A stretch of DNA of 17,103 nt from Caulobacterales bacterium RIFOXYB1_FULL_67_16 (GCA_001796045.1 MGLN01000009.1:1-17103), one strand, 5' to 3'. Shown: positions 1 to 7,435, counted from the stretch's first letter. Translations and numbers: made by a program. Notes: generated by a model not told the origin, from the sequence alone.

Positions 1-388
1 GAAGGCCTATCCGGGCCACGCCAAGCGAGTGATGCTGGGCGTCTGGAGCTATCTTCGCCAGTTCATGTACACCAAGTGGGTCATCGTCGTGGACCACGAC
101 ATCGACGCCCGCGACTGGAAGGACGTCATGTGGGCCATCTCGACCAAGATGGACCCGGCGCGGGACATCACGGTGATCGAGAATACCCCCATCGACTATC
201 TGGACTTCGCCAGCCCCGAGAGCGGCCTGGGCTCCAAGATCGGCCTGGACGCCACCGACAAATGGCCGCCGGAGACCAAGCGCGAATGGGGCGAGGAGAT
301 CCGAATGGATCAGGAGGTCATCGACCGCGTGTCGGACATCTGGGACCGGCTGGGCCTGCCCGGCGACAAGACGCCGATCTGGAAGTAG
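1..388 (+). CDS. ubiD: UbiD, 4-hydroxy-3-polyprenylbenzoate decarboxylase, C-terminal part (5' end outside window)
   Basis: UbiD decarboxylates 4-hydroxy-3-polyprenylbenzoate in ubiquinone synthesis, using prenylated FMN made by UbiX. The open frame enters the window at position 2 and ends at the TAG at 386-388, giving about 128 residues, roughly the last quarter of a protein usually near 490-500. The visible part matches the UbiD C-terminus closely: YPGHAKRVMLGVWS, LRQFMYTKWVIVVD, DARDWKDVMWAI, MDPARD, ENTPIDYLDFASP, SGLGSKIGLDAT and KWPPETKREWG all resemble my memory of E. coli UbiD. The catalytic Arg and Glu residues of the family lie upstream and cannot be checked. No terminator-like hairpin follows it, and the next gene starts 34 bases downstream, so read-through is possible. 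Family identity is nearly certain. Confidence 0.96.
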   Translation, partial: KAYPGHAKRVMLGVWSYLRQFMYTKWVIVVDHDIDARDWKDVMWAISTKMDPARDITVIENTPIDYLDFASPESGLGSKIGLDATDKWPPETKREWGEEIRMDQEVIDRVSDIWDRLGLPGDKTPIWK

Positions 389-422
389 GGCTAAGGCTAC
401 ATATTCACGCCGGGGGGCAGAT

Positions 423-1037
423 ATGAGCGCGTTCGAATTCTTCTTCAGCTTCTACGGGCTGATCCTGGGCCTGTCGGTGGCGGAGCTGCTGGGCGGGTTC
501 GCGCGGACGCTGAACCGCAATCCTCGTCCGCAATTCGGTCTGCTGACGCCCCTGCTGGCCGTCTTCGCGGCGCTGGACGTCACCACCTTCTGGTTCCAGG
601 CCTGGATCATCTTCCGTCCGGCCCCGTTCAACCTGGCTCTGCTGATGCTGGGGTTGTTGATCGCCGGCCTGTTCTACATTGCGGCGACGCTCGTTTTTCC
701 GCGTGACGAGGACGGCGTCGAGCACCTGGACACCCACTTCTGGCGCAACAAGCGCACGATCTTGCTGCTGCTGCTGAGCGCCAATGTGATCGTCGCCAGC
801 CTGATCTTCGGCGTCGCCGCCGCTCAGGGTCAGATGCACCTGGTCAGCCGGAGCTGGTTCTTGTGGTTCGGGCTCAGCCTGTTCACGACCATGACCACCG
901 TCGCGGCTCTGGCGCGACGCCCGTGGATCGTTAAGGCGGCGCTGATTGTTCTGCTGGCCTACTACAGCCTCAACATCACGCGTGCAGCTGTTCCCCTGAT
1001 CGAGAAAGGCGGCTGGTCGCTCGCGTCTAAGGAGTAA
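423..1037 (+). CDS. Unknown six-helix integral membrane protein
   Basis: I do not recognise a named family, although the opening MSAFEFFFSFYGLILGLSVAE resembles uncharacterised membrane proteins common in alphaproteobacteria. The 204-residue product shows about six hydrophobic segments, near residues 5-25, 38-64, 69-92, 113-134, 145-164 and 169-185. A charged loop (RDEDGVEHLDTHFWRNKR) lies between the third and fourth. No enzyme motif is visible. The ATG at 423 has a G-rich stretch just upstream (ggggggcag) that can serve as ribosome binding site. A GCTACATA at 396-403 resembles the Caulobacter -10 consensus GCTANAWC, but I see no matching -35. It lies 34 bases after ubiD and 42 bases before the peptidase gene, so it may be co-transcribed with either. 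Function unknown. Confidence 0.85.
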   Translation: MSAFEFFFSFYGLILGLSVAELLGGFARTLNRNPRPQFGLLTPLLAVFAALDVTTFWFQAWIIFRPAPFNLALLMLGLLIAGLFYIAATLVFPRDEDGVEHLDTHFWRNKRTILLLLLSANVIVASLIFGVAAAQGQMHLVSRSWFLWFGLSLFTTMTTVAALARRPWIVKAALIVLLAYYSLNITRAAVPLIEKGGWSLASKE

Positions 1038-1079
1038 CCGCCCCTTGCAGCTTCGCCCTCTTTGGCGGAGGAAGGGCTC

Positions 1080-2906
1080 ATGCGAAGCGTCCTCCTGACC
1101 ACCGCCGTTGTTTTGTTGTCCTGCGTGAGTCCCGCCATGTCCCAGTCGCTGCCCAACACCGCGCCCTGGGATCAGCCCTTCTTGCCGCCGGCGCCCGCTT
1201 GGGATGGAGCGTCCAAGGCTCTGTTGCGCGACGCGAGCGATCCATGGGTCACCGCCTTTGAGGCCGATGCGGCGCATGATTTTTCACCGAACTACGCCGA
1301 CACCCGCGCCTGGTTCGACCGGCTGAACGCCGCCAGCGACCTGATCCGCATCGAACAGTTCGGCGTTTCGCCCGAAGGACGGCCGATCTATGCGGTGATC
1401 GCCTCCAAGGACGGGGCGAACTTCGATCCGGCCAAGCCGGTGCTGATGATCCAGGCCGGCATCCATCCGGGCGAGATCGACGGCAAGGACGCGGGCATGA
1501 TGGTGCTGCGCGACATCGCCTTTTACGGCAAGGACGCCCTGCTCGACCGGGTCAATCTGATCCTGATCCCCATCCTGAGCGTGGACGGGCACGAGCGCTC
1601 CGGCGCCTATTCCCGCCCGAACCAGCGCGGGCCGCGCATCCAGGGCTGGCGCAATACGGCGACCAACCAGAACCTGAACCGCGACTATCTGAAGCTGGAC
1701 CAGCCCGAGATGCGGGCGGTGCGGGGCCTGATCCTGAAATACCGGCCGGACCTGTATGTCGACGTCCACGTCACCGACGGCCTGGATTACCAGTACGACG
1801 TTACCTTCGGCTTCAACGGCGAGGACGGGACCTTCAGCCGGTCGCCGAACAGTTCCGCCTGGCTGGACACGGTGTTCAAGCCGGCGATGAACGCGGCCCT
1901 GGAGCGCGAGGGTCATATCCCCGGCGAACTGGTGTTCGGCATCGACGACGACGAGCCGAAGAAGGGGCTGTCGGACGGCGGCCTGGGCGAGCGCTACTCC
2001 AACGGCTGGGGCGCCGCGGCCCATGTGCCGACCATTCTGATCGAGAACCACAGCCTGAAACCGCATGAACAGCGGGTGCTGGGGACCTATGTATTCATCG
2101 AAGCGGCGATGCGGCTGCTGGCGGATCAGGGCGCGGCGCTGAAGGCGGCGACGGACCAGGATCGCGCCCTGCGACCGGCGCAGATCGCGGCGAACTTCGA
2201 GGCGGAGGAAACGCCCTCTTCCATCCGTCCGTTCAAGGGCGTGCTGTACGAGATGTACCACAGCCTCGCCTCGGGTCGTGACGAGGTGCGCTGGCTGGGC
2301 CGGCCCGATCCCGAACTGTGGCAAATGCCCTTCTATGGATCCAAACCCACGCTGAGTCTGACGCGGCCGACCGCCTATTGGGTGCCGAGCTATCGCACCG
2401 ACATCATCGAACGGCTGAAGATCCACGGCGTCGAGATGGAGACGGTCGAGGCGCCGCGCACGGTGAACCTGTCGATGCTACGACTGGTCGAGCCCAAGCT
2501 GGCGACACGGGCGAACGAAGGCCACGTCCAGGCTTCGGTGAAAACGGTCGAGGTCGAGCGTCGCGACTGGACCTTCCCGACCGGTTCGGTGCGGGTGCCC
2601 ACAGATCAGCCCCTGGGCGACATCGTCGTTCTGCTGCTGGAACCGCAGTCCAGCGAGAGCTTCTTCGCCTGGGGCATGTTCCCCGAAGTCATGAGCCGGG
2701 TCGAATATATCGAGGCCTACGCTATCGCGCCCCTAGCCGAGAAGATGCTTGCGGCCGATCCGGCGCTGAAGGCCGAGTTCGAGGCCAAACTGGCGGCCGA
2801 ACCGGCGTTCGCGGCCAACCCGCAAGCGCGGCTGGCCTGGTTCTACGAGCGGACCCCCTTCTATGACGACCGCTATCTGCTTTACCCCGTCGGGCGGGAG
2901 GACTGA
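1080..2906 (+). CDS. Secreted M14-family zinc metallocarboxypeptidase
   Basis: This is predicted to be a periplasmic or secreted zinc carboxypeptidase of the M14 family, 608 residues. The start at 1080 is chosen because GGAGGAAG (1067-1074) sits at good spacing and the next residues form a signal peptide (MRSVLLTTAVVLLSCVSPAMS, likely cut before QSLPN). Zinc ligands appear as HPGEIDG (H129, E132) and H230 in DVHVTDG. The substrate-binding NLNRD motif is near 198-202. The catalytic Glu is E322 in TILIENHS. The M14 domain fills about residues 70-345. The remaining 260 residues form the C-terminal region I associate with the roughly 600-residue M14 subfamily, ending in a WFYERTPFYDDRY motif. C15 could be a poor lipobox (LLSC), so a lipoprotein is less likely but possible. 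The peptide substrate cannot be inferred. Confidence 0.92.
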   Translation: MRSVLLTTAVVLLSCVSPAMSQSLPNTAPWDQPFLPPAPAWDGASKALLRDASDPWVTAFEADAAHDFSPNYADTRAWFDRLNAASDLIRIEQFGVSPEGRPIYAVIASKDGANFDPAKPVLMIQAGIHPGEIDGKDAGMMVLRDIAFYGKDALLDRVNLILIPILSVDGHERSGAYSRPNQRGPRIQGWRNTATNQNLNRDYLKLDQPEMRAVRGLILKYRPDLYVDVHVTDGLDYQYDVTFGFNGEDGTFSRSPNSSAWLDTVFKPAMNAALEREGHIPGELVFGIDDDEPKKGLSDGGLGERYSNGWGAAAHVPTILIENHSLKPHEQRVLGTYVFIEAAMRLLADQGAALKAATDQDRALRPAQIAANFEAEETPSSIRPFKGVLYEMYHSLASGRDEVRWLGRPDPELWQMPFYGSKPTLSLTRPTAYWVPSYRTDIIERLKIHGVEMETVEAPRTVNLSMLRLVEPKLATRANEGHVQASVKTVEVERRDWTFPTGSVRVPTDQPLGDIVVLLLEPQSSESFFAWGMFPEVMSRVEYIEAYAIAPLAEKMLAADPALKAEFEAKLAAEPAFAANPQARLAWFYERTPFYDDRYLLYPVGRED

Positions 2907-2909
2907 TTC

Positions 2910-3317
2910 ATGACCACACCACTCATGCTGGCCATACAGGCGGCCGCGCTCTGGAGCGGTCTGCTCATTCTCCTGATGCTGGTGCTGTCGGGGATCGTCG
3001 TCAGCGGGCGGCGCAAACATATGGTCTCGCTGGGAGACGGCGGCGTGGCGGAGCTGGCTGCGGCCAGTCGCGCGTTCGGCAACTGCGCGGAATATGCGAC
3101 CCCCGGCATGATCGCCCTGTTGCTCTTGGCCGCCGTCGGCGCTCCGGCCTGGATGATCCACGCCGTCGGCGCAACCTTGCTGGTCGGGCGGGTCGCGCAC
3201 GCCCTGGGCTTGCTGTTGCAGACCGGACCGTCGCTGGGCCGGGTGGTCGGCATGCTGCTGACCTGGGTGGCTCTTCTGGCTGCTGCGGTGGGCATGATTG
3301 GCTTCGCGGTGGTCTGA
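2910..3317 (+). CDS. MAPEG-family membrane protein
   Basis: The 135-residue protein has four hydrophobic segments (about 8-32, 64-84, 85-104 and 110-133) and the MAPEG signature R54-x3-N58-x2-E61-Y62, within SRAFGNCAEYATPG. MAPEG proteins (membrane-associated proteins in eicosanoid and glutathione metabolism) include glutathione-dependent transferases and peroxidases, but most bacterial members are uncharacterised, so no substrate is assigned. The preceding GDGG resembles the GDGG/GDxG seen before the signature in bacterial members. The ATG at 2910 lies three bases after the stop of the M14 gene, and the GGGAGGA inside that gene's end is its ribosome binding site, which indicates translational coupling with the peptidase. 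The functional link between the two is unclear. Confidence 0.88.
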   Translation: MTTPLMLAIQAAALWSGLLILLMLVLSGIVVSGRRKHMVSLGDGGVAELAAASRAFGNCAEYATPGMIALLLLAAVGAPAWMIHAVGATLLVGRVAHALGLLLQTGPSLGRVVGMLLTWVALLAAAVGMIGFAVV

Positions 3318-3360
3318 GGCGCAAGGTTGCGGCGCAGCATCGCGTCCGCCATATCGGGGC

Positions 3361-4716
3361 ATGACTGAAACACGCGACGCTACCGTTTCCGCCGATCTTC
3401 TCCATGACATCGTCCAGGCCGCGCTGAAGGCCGGCGCCGACGCCGCCGAGGCCGTCAGCGCCGACAGAAGCTCTCTGTCCGTTGGCGTTCGCAACGGAAG
3501 GCTGGAAGACGTGGAGCGCGAGGAGTCGCGCGACCTAGGCCTGCGCGTCTTCGTCGGACAGCGTCAGGCGTCGGTGTCGGCCTCGGACCTGTCGCCCGCG
3601 ACACGCGCGCGGCTGGTCGAGCGGGCCGTGGCCATGGCGCGGCTGGCGCCGGAAGATCCTCATGCAGGTCTGGCGCCCGAAGGCAGGCTGGCGCGCGCCC
3701 CCTTCGCCGAACTGGACCTGTTCGATCCCAGCGAGCGCAGCGCGGAGGTCCTGGAACAGGTCTCGGCCGAGGCCGAGGCGGCGGCCCTGGCCGTGAAGGG
3801 CGTGGCCCGGTCCGAGGGCGGGCATGCGTCCTGGTCGTCCAGCCGGTGGCGACTGGTGACCTCGCATGGATTCGACGGGGACTATCAGGGCTCGGCCTTT
3901 TCCCTGGGCGTCGGAGTGATCGCCGAGAAAGACGGGGCGATGGAGCGGGGCGGCGAGAGCCGCTCGACCCGGCATCTGTCCGATCTGCCCGGCGCCGAGA
4001 TCATCGGGCGGACCGCGGGCGAACGCGCCGTAGCCCGGACCGGGGCGCGCAAGATCGCCTCGACCACCGCCCCGGTCATCTTCGACAATCGCATGGCGGG
4101 ACAGATCGTCTCGCCGGCCATCGGTGCGATTTCAGGGCCGTCGATCGCGCGCGGCACCTCCTTCCTGAAGGACCGGATGGGCCAGAGGGTGTTCGCCGAA
4201 GGCGTGACCCTGATCGACGACCCGTTCCGGCCGCGCGGCCTGGGATCGACGCCGTTCGACGATGAAGGGGTCGCGGTCGAACGGCGCGCCCTGTTCGACG
4301 ACGGGGTGCTGACCACCTGGCTGCTGAACAGCGCCGCAGGCCGGCAGCTGGGACTTGAGTCCACCGGTCACGCCTCGCGCGGCCTGGCCGGAGCGGCGGG
4401 GGTTTCGACCCATAATCTGCACATGGAGCCGGGCGAACGGGATCTGGCGGGGCTGATGGCCGATGCAGGGACCGGACTTCTGGTCACCTCCATGTTCGGG
4501 CCGTCGCTGAACGGGAACACCGGCGACTGGTCCGCGGGGGTGTCGGGCTTCTGGTTCGAGAACGGCGAGATCGCCTATCCGGTCAACGAGGTGACGGTGG
4601 CGGGCAAGCTGCCCGAACTCTATCGGCGGCTGGAGCGCGGCTCGGACCTGGAATTCCGGGGCAGTTTCAACGTGCCGAGCCTGATGTTCGACGCGGTGGC
4701 CATAGCGGGCAAATGA
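3361..4716 (+). CDS. pmbA: PmbA/TldE family protein, metalloprotease TldD partner subunit
   Basis: TldE (PmbA) pairs with TldD to form a protease that trims small peptides. In E. coli it matures microcin B17 and helps degrade the CcdA antitoxin. The 451-residue length equals that of E. coli PmbA (about 450). Family blocks include TAPVIFDNRMAGQIV (about 238-252), FDDEGVAVERRALFDDG, STGHASRGLAG, and the C-terminal run TGDWSAGVSGFWFENGEIAYPV followed by NEVTVAGKL and the closing AIAGK. The zinc motif HExxxH of TldD is absent, which separates TldE from TldD. No tldD is visible here, and in many genomes the two are unlinked. The ATG at 3361 was chosen because the preceding in-frame region overlaps the MAPEG gene and shows no family similarity. 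The ribosome binding site is weak. The stop overlaps the next start by 4 bp. Confidence 0.93.
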   Translation: MTETRDATVSADLLHDIVQAALKAGADAAEAVSADRSSLSVGVRNGRLEDVEREESRDLGLRVFVGQRQASVSASDLSPATRARLVERAVAMARLAPEDPHAGLAPEGRLARAPFAELDLFDPSERSAEVLEQVSAEAEAAALAVKGVARSEGGHASWSSSRWRLVTSHGFDGDYQGSAFSLGVGVIAEKDGAMERGGESRSTRHLSDLPGAEIIGRTAGERAVARTGARKIASTTAPVIFDNRMAGQIVSPAIGAISGPSIARGTSFLKDRMGQRVFAEGVTLIDDPFRPRGLGSTPFDDEGVAVERRALFDDGVLTTWLLNSAAGRQLGLESTGHASRGLAGAAGVSTHNLHMEPGERDLAGLMADAGTGLLVTSMFGPSLNGNTGDWSAGVSGFWFENGEIAYPVNEVTVAGKLPELYRRLERGSDLEFRGSFNVPSLMFDAVAIAGK

Positions 4717-5507
4717 TCGATCTGGACGCCGATCTCGACCTGATCCGCCAGGCGGCGATCGACGCCGGCGCCCTGGCCGTCGCCGAGCGCGAGGCGGGGC
4801 TGAAGATCGAGTCCAAGGTGGGCGGCTCGCCCGTCACCAGCGGCGACCTGGCGGTGGACGCCATGCTGAAAGCCCGGCTTCTGGCCGCCCGCCCCGATTA
4901 TGGCTGGCTGTCGGAGGAGACGGCGGATTCATCCGAACGTCTGTCGAGGCGGCGGATTTTCGTCGTCGATCCGGTGGACGGCACCGTCGCCTATATGAAG
5001 CGCCAACCCTGGTGGTGCACGCCGATCGCCGTCGTCGAGGACGGCCAGGTGGTCGCCGCCGTAATCCACGCGCCAGAGGTTCAGGAGACCTATGTCGCCG
5101 CGCGAGGCGGCGGCACATGGCGCAACGGGGCCTTGGTGCGGGCGTCGGACGTGGAGACGCTGGACGACGCCTCGGTGCTGGGCGACGCCCGGATGATCGA
5201 GGGGCCGCACTGGGACGAGCCCTGGCCGCCGCTGCGGTTCACCAAGCGCAACGCCCTGGCCTACCGCATGGCCCTGGTCGCGGCCGGCGCCTTCGACGCC
5301 GCCCTGGCCTTGACGCCGAAGTGGGATTGGGACGTGGCGGCGGGCAGTCTGATCGCCGAAGAGGCCGGAGCCCGGGTCAGCGATCACCACGGACGGCCCT
5401 GGCGGTTCAACCGGCCCGACCCGCGTCAGGCCAGCCTGGTCTGCGCCGCCCCGGCCCTCCATCCGCTGATCGTGCAGCGCTGCAGAAACGTGCCGCTTTC
5501 GACGTGA
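4713..5507 (+). CDS. cysQ: CysQ-like 3'(2'),5'-bisphosphate nucleotidase (inositol monophosphatase superfamily)
   Basis: A magnesium-dependent phosphatase of the inositol monophosphatase superfamily, 264 residues. The metal-binding motifs are intact: WLSEET (E68, E69), DPVDGT (D86, D89) and WDWDVAAGSLIAEEAGA (D205, D207). CysQ members hydrolyse 3'-phosphoadenosine-5'-phosphate (PAP) to AMP, clearing an inhibitory by-product of sulfate assimilation and sulfotransfer. Related proteins act on inositol phosphates or fructose-1,6-bisphosphate, so the exact substrate is inferred. The ATG at 4713 overlaps the pmbA stop as ATGA, so the two are probably translationally coupled. As I recall, this pair is common in alphaproteobacteria near kdtA and lpxK, both of which occur downstream in this window. 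Assignment to the superfamily is firm; CysQ rather than another member is likely. Confidence 0.87.
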   Translation: MIDLDADLDLIRQAAIDAGALAVAEREAGLKIESKVGGSPVTSGDLAVDAMLKARLLAARPDYGWLSEETADSSERLSRRRIFVVDPVDGTVAYMKRQPWWCTPIAVVEDGQVVAAVIHAPEVQETYVAARGGGTWRNGALVRASDVETLDDASVLGDARMIEGPHWDEPWPPLRFTKRNALAYRMALVAAGAFDAALALTPKWDWDVAAGSLIAEEAGARVSDHHGRPWRFNRPDPRQASLVCAAPALHPLIVQRCRNVPLST

Positions 5508-5600
5508 GCCTTGGTCTGAAAACCCCGTCATACATTGATCCTTAGGCGTTCTCGGCCTATGCCCCCGGCCAAAGCCCTCCCCAGCCTCGAAGGACCTCCG

Positions 5601-5846
5601 ATGGCCGATCAATCCTCCGTCCCGCAGCAACTGCTTCACCTCGTCATCGGCGGCGAGCTGCGTCACCCCAATGAGCCCATCTTCCGCGATCTGTCTCAGG
5701 TCGAATTCGTCGGCGCCTACGGCAGCTATGACGAAGCCAAGCAAGCCTGGAAGGCTCGCGCCCAGGCGACGGTGGACAACGCCCACATGCGCTACTTCAT
5801 CCTGCACGCCCACAAGCTGATCGATCCGCGCGGCGACGCGGGCTGA
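5601..5846 (+). CDS. DUF4170 family small protein
   Basis: A soluble 81-residue protein matching DUF4170, a small alphaproteobacterial family of unknown function. The recognisable core is LVIGGEL, then FVGAYGSYDEAKQAWKARAQ, then TVDNAHMRYFILHAHKL; the GxYxSYxEAxxxWxxRAxxTVDNAxxRY pattern is what I associate with the family. The start at 5601 is supported by GAAGGAC a few bases upstream and by similarity beginning soon afterwards. The in-frame upstream extension to 5535 shows no family character. A gap of 93 bases separates it from the cysQ-like gene, so it may have its own promoter, but none is convincing. I see no catalytic motif or membrane segment. A strong hairpin (5856-5878) follows the stop. 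Confidence 0.85.
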   Translation: MADQSSVPQQLLHLVIGGELRHPNEPIFRDLSQVEFVGAYGSYDEAKQAWKARAQATVDNAHMRYFILHAHKLIDPRGDAG

Positions 5847-5855
5847 GTGCGACTG

Positions 5856-5878
5856 CGGGGAACGGAACCCGTTCCCCG
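5856..5878 (+). terminator. Perfect 10-bp hairpin after DUF4170, candidate terminator or transcript-stabilising stem
   Basis: The arms CGGGGAACGG (5856-5865) and CCGTTCCCCG (5869-5878) pair perfectly around a 3-base loop. The hairpin begins 9 bases after the DUF4170 stop and ends 19 bases before the next start. No T-run follows on either strand, so it is not a textbook intrinsic terminator. It could reduce read-through, protect the 3' end, or be a protein-binding palindrome. Confidence 0.5.
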
Positions 5879-5897
5879 TCCTGGACGCTGAACGATC

Positions 5898-6119
5898 GTG
5901 AACCTCGAACCGCAGCAAATCTTCCAACTGGTCAGCCTGCTGGCCGTGCTGATCCTGTTCAGTTTTTCCGCGCGCGGCCATATCAACTACGCGCGGTGGT
6001 TCAGGAAGTGGGAGGCTGAACGCAAGGCCAGGCGCGACGCCGAGCTGGCGGCTGAATCTCGCGAACACGGGGATCCGCCCCGGAACGACGATCGCCCCCG
6101 CAAGGGCCCCTGGGGCTGA
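5898..6119 (+). CDS. Small single-helix membrane protein, unknown
   Basis: A 73-residue protein opening with GTG. It has one hydrophobic segment, about residues 8-24 (IFQLVSLLAVLILFSFS), then a highly charged tail rich in Arg, Lys, Glu and Asp (WFRKWEAERKARRDAE and onward). By the positive-inside rule the tail should face the cytoplasm. I recognise no family. Support for coding comes from the single clean helix followed by an amphipathic charged region, codon use like that of its neighbours, and a good fit between the DUF4170 hairpin and the convergent phosphatase stop 3 bases downstream. The ribosome binding site is weak, so translation is plausible rather than certain. Confidence 0.6.
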   Translation: MNLEPQQIFQLVSLLAVLILFSFSARGHINYARWFRKWEAERKARRDAELAAESREHGDPPRNDDRPRKGPWG

Positions 6120-6122
6120 TCT

Positions 6123-6788
6123 CTATTCCCGTTTTAGCAGCTTCTCGGTCAGGAGCGTGCCCCACCAGCCGGCCTTGAACTCGGCGCGGATCGCCTTGGG
6201 ATCGTAGTCGGGGCTGTCGACCCAGTCGATGAAGCTGATCCCCCTCGGCTCGATCTCATTGACGTATTTCTCGAGCGTATAGTCCAAGACGCCGGTGAGC
6301 CCCTCGCGCGAGTGCAGGTACTTCTTCGACAGCTGGTTCATGGCGACCGAAATCGGTTCGCCCAGATGGAAGTGGCGATAGAAGACGGCCATCATGCCCG
6401 CCCGATCCGCCCCGGATTTGCAATGGATCAGGACCGGGTATTCGATGGTCCTGAACAGGTCGCGGGCGCGGTGGATGCGATCGCTCTGAGGCGGATCACG
6501 CGAATCGAGCGGGGCGTCGATCAGAGTCAGGCCCAAGCGTTCGCAGGCCTCCCTCTCCAGCCAGTAATAGCCCTCGTCCCTCTGGCCGCGCAGGTTGATG
6601 ACGGTTTTGACGCCCTTCTTCTTCCAGCGAGCCAACTGGCGCGGCGACGGCTGGTTGGTGCGCACCAGGTCAGGGCCCAGCCAGTGGGCGTTGGAAAAGG
6701 CCAGGCGCAGAAAGGCGTGGTCCGCCCAGAAATAATGCCAGTGGGCGCGGAAGCGGCCCATCGCGGTCGAAAGATCAAAACGCGCCAT
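6123..6788 (-). CDS. Cys-based (HCx5R) tyrosine/dual-specificity-type phosphatase
   Basis: A 221-residue protein of the protein tyrosine phosphatase superfamily. The active-site loop HCKSGADRAG supplies nucleophile C123 and phosphate-binding R129. The preceding DAPLDSRDPP (91-100) is a likely source of the general acid (D92 or D95). The block TNQPSPRQLARWKKKGVKTV followed by INLRG (44-68) resembles the N-terminal part of dual-specificity and Siw14-like phosphatases. No signal peptide is visible, so it should be cytoplasmic. Substrates could be phosphotyrosine, phosphoinositide-like molecules or other phosphorylated metabolites; the sequence does not decide. The start at 6788 is the first ATG that does not overlap the divergent gene at 6874. 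A GTG eight codons farther out (6812) is an alternative, and neither has a strong ribosome binding site. Confidence 0.85.
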   Translation of the reverse strand: MARFDLSTAMGRFRAHWHYFWADHAFLRLAFSNAHWLGPDLVRTNQPSPRQLARWKKKGVKTVINLRGQRDEGYYWLEREACERLGLTLIDAPLDSRDPPQSDRIHRARDLFRTIEYPVLIHCKSGADRAGMMAVFYRHFHLGEPISVAMNQLSKKYLHSREGLTGVLDYTLEKYVNEIEPRGISFIDWVDSPDYDPKAIRAEFKAGWWGTLLTEKLLKRE

Positions 6789-6873
6789 GGTCGCCAGATA
6801 GCGATCCACACCGACCGCGTCATCCGAAGTCGATGTTCGCGCGTTAGATTGTTCGCCGAAACAGGAGGCGTTC

Positions 6874-7404
6874 ATGAAGACCATCGCCCTGACAACCATC
6901 TTCGTTTTAAGCCTATGGGCCGGTCCGGGCGCAGGTGACGCCGCCGCCCAGACCCCGCCGGAAGACCCCGTTCTGACGGCCTATCTGCGCGAAAGAGCGC
7001 AAGGCGCCGTGGGCCCTACCCGTTATACCGCCGCCAATACGCCGGACGGCCGAACGACCCTGGTCTATCTGAGCGGGCCGAACTGGTGCGGCTCGGGCGG
7101 GTGCCGCCTGCTGGTGCTGGACCGGGCCGGTGACGCCTACCGCTCCATCGGAGAGGTCAGCCTTGTTCGGGCGCCGATCCGGCTGTTGGAACGCCAGACA
7201 AACGGGCGACGAGATCTGGCCGTGCAGGTGGCCGGCGGCGGAATCGTCGGCGCCTATGAGGCCGCCCTGCCGTTCGACGGGCGTCGCTATGCGTCTAATC
7301 CGACTGTGCCTCCGGCCGTCAGGGTCGAAGACCCACCAGGCGAGACGCTGATCCGAGCGGACGAGCAAGGCCGGTTACTGGAAGGTGAGCCTGACAAGCC
7401 TTGA
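6874..7404 (+). CDS. Small secreted protein with NWCGSGGC motif, unknown function
   Basis: A 176-residue exported protein of unknown function. The signal peptide MKTIALTTIFVLSLWAGPGA continues to AAA|QT, with cleavage likely after A25. The mature part has two close cysteines, C72 and C77, in LSGPNWCGSGGCRLLVLD, which could form a disulfide in the periplasm. Short secreted proteins with a similar WCGSGGC/LLVL stretch are, in my memory, widespread but uncharacterised. The start is well supported: AGGAGG at 6863-6868, five bases before the ATG. It is divergent from the phosphatase across an 85-bp region that contains GTTAGATT (6843-6850), similar to a Caulobacter -10, without a clear -35. The ABC transporter gene starts 31 bases after its stop, so it may be the first gene of that operon. 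Confidence 0.82.
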   Translation: MKTIALTTIFVLSLWAGPGAGDAAAQTPPEDPVLTAYLRERAQGAVGPTRYTAANTPDGRTTLVYLSGPNWCGSGGCRLLVLDRAGDAYRSIGEVSLVRAPIRLLERQTNGRRDLAVQVAGGGIVGAYEAALPFDGRRYASNPTVPPAVRVEDPPGETLIRADEQGRLLEGEPDKP

Positions 7405-7435
7405 CTTGAGGGGCCGGTCGGACGACCGAGAGGCG

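Noticed and set aside
1062..1079. TTG start six codons upstream of the M14 peptidase ATG
   Set aside because: The ribosome binding site GGAGGAAG lies inside this extension, and the extra residues (MAEEGL) would spoil the signal peptide N-region.
1120..1125. Possible lipobox cysteine (C15) in the M14 peptidase signal peptide
   Set aside because: Leu at -2 (LLSC) is a poor lipobox, and a good signal peptidase I site (AMS|Q) follows. Lipoprotein status is not claimed.
1284..2426. A 380-codon minus-strand open frame inside the M14 peptidase gene
   Set aside because: It is the antisense shadow of a gene with intact zinc-binding motifs.
5511..5536. TTGGTC ... TACATT as a promoter before DUF4170
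   Set aside because: The spacer is about 14 bases and both elements match poorly, so it is not separable from chance.
4929..6068. A 379-codon minus-strand open frame across cysQ, DUF4170 and the small membrane protein
   Set aside because: It runs antisense through three plus-strand genes, with shadow-type composition and no domain.
7385..7435. Upstream GTG start for the ABC exporter, overlapping the preceding gene
   Set aside because: Its purine-rich stretch sits directly against the GTG with no usable spacing, and the added 17 residues do not look like exporter sequence. It is kept only as an alternative.
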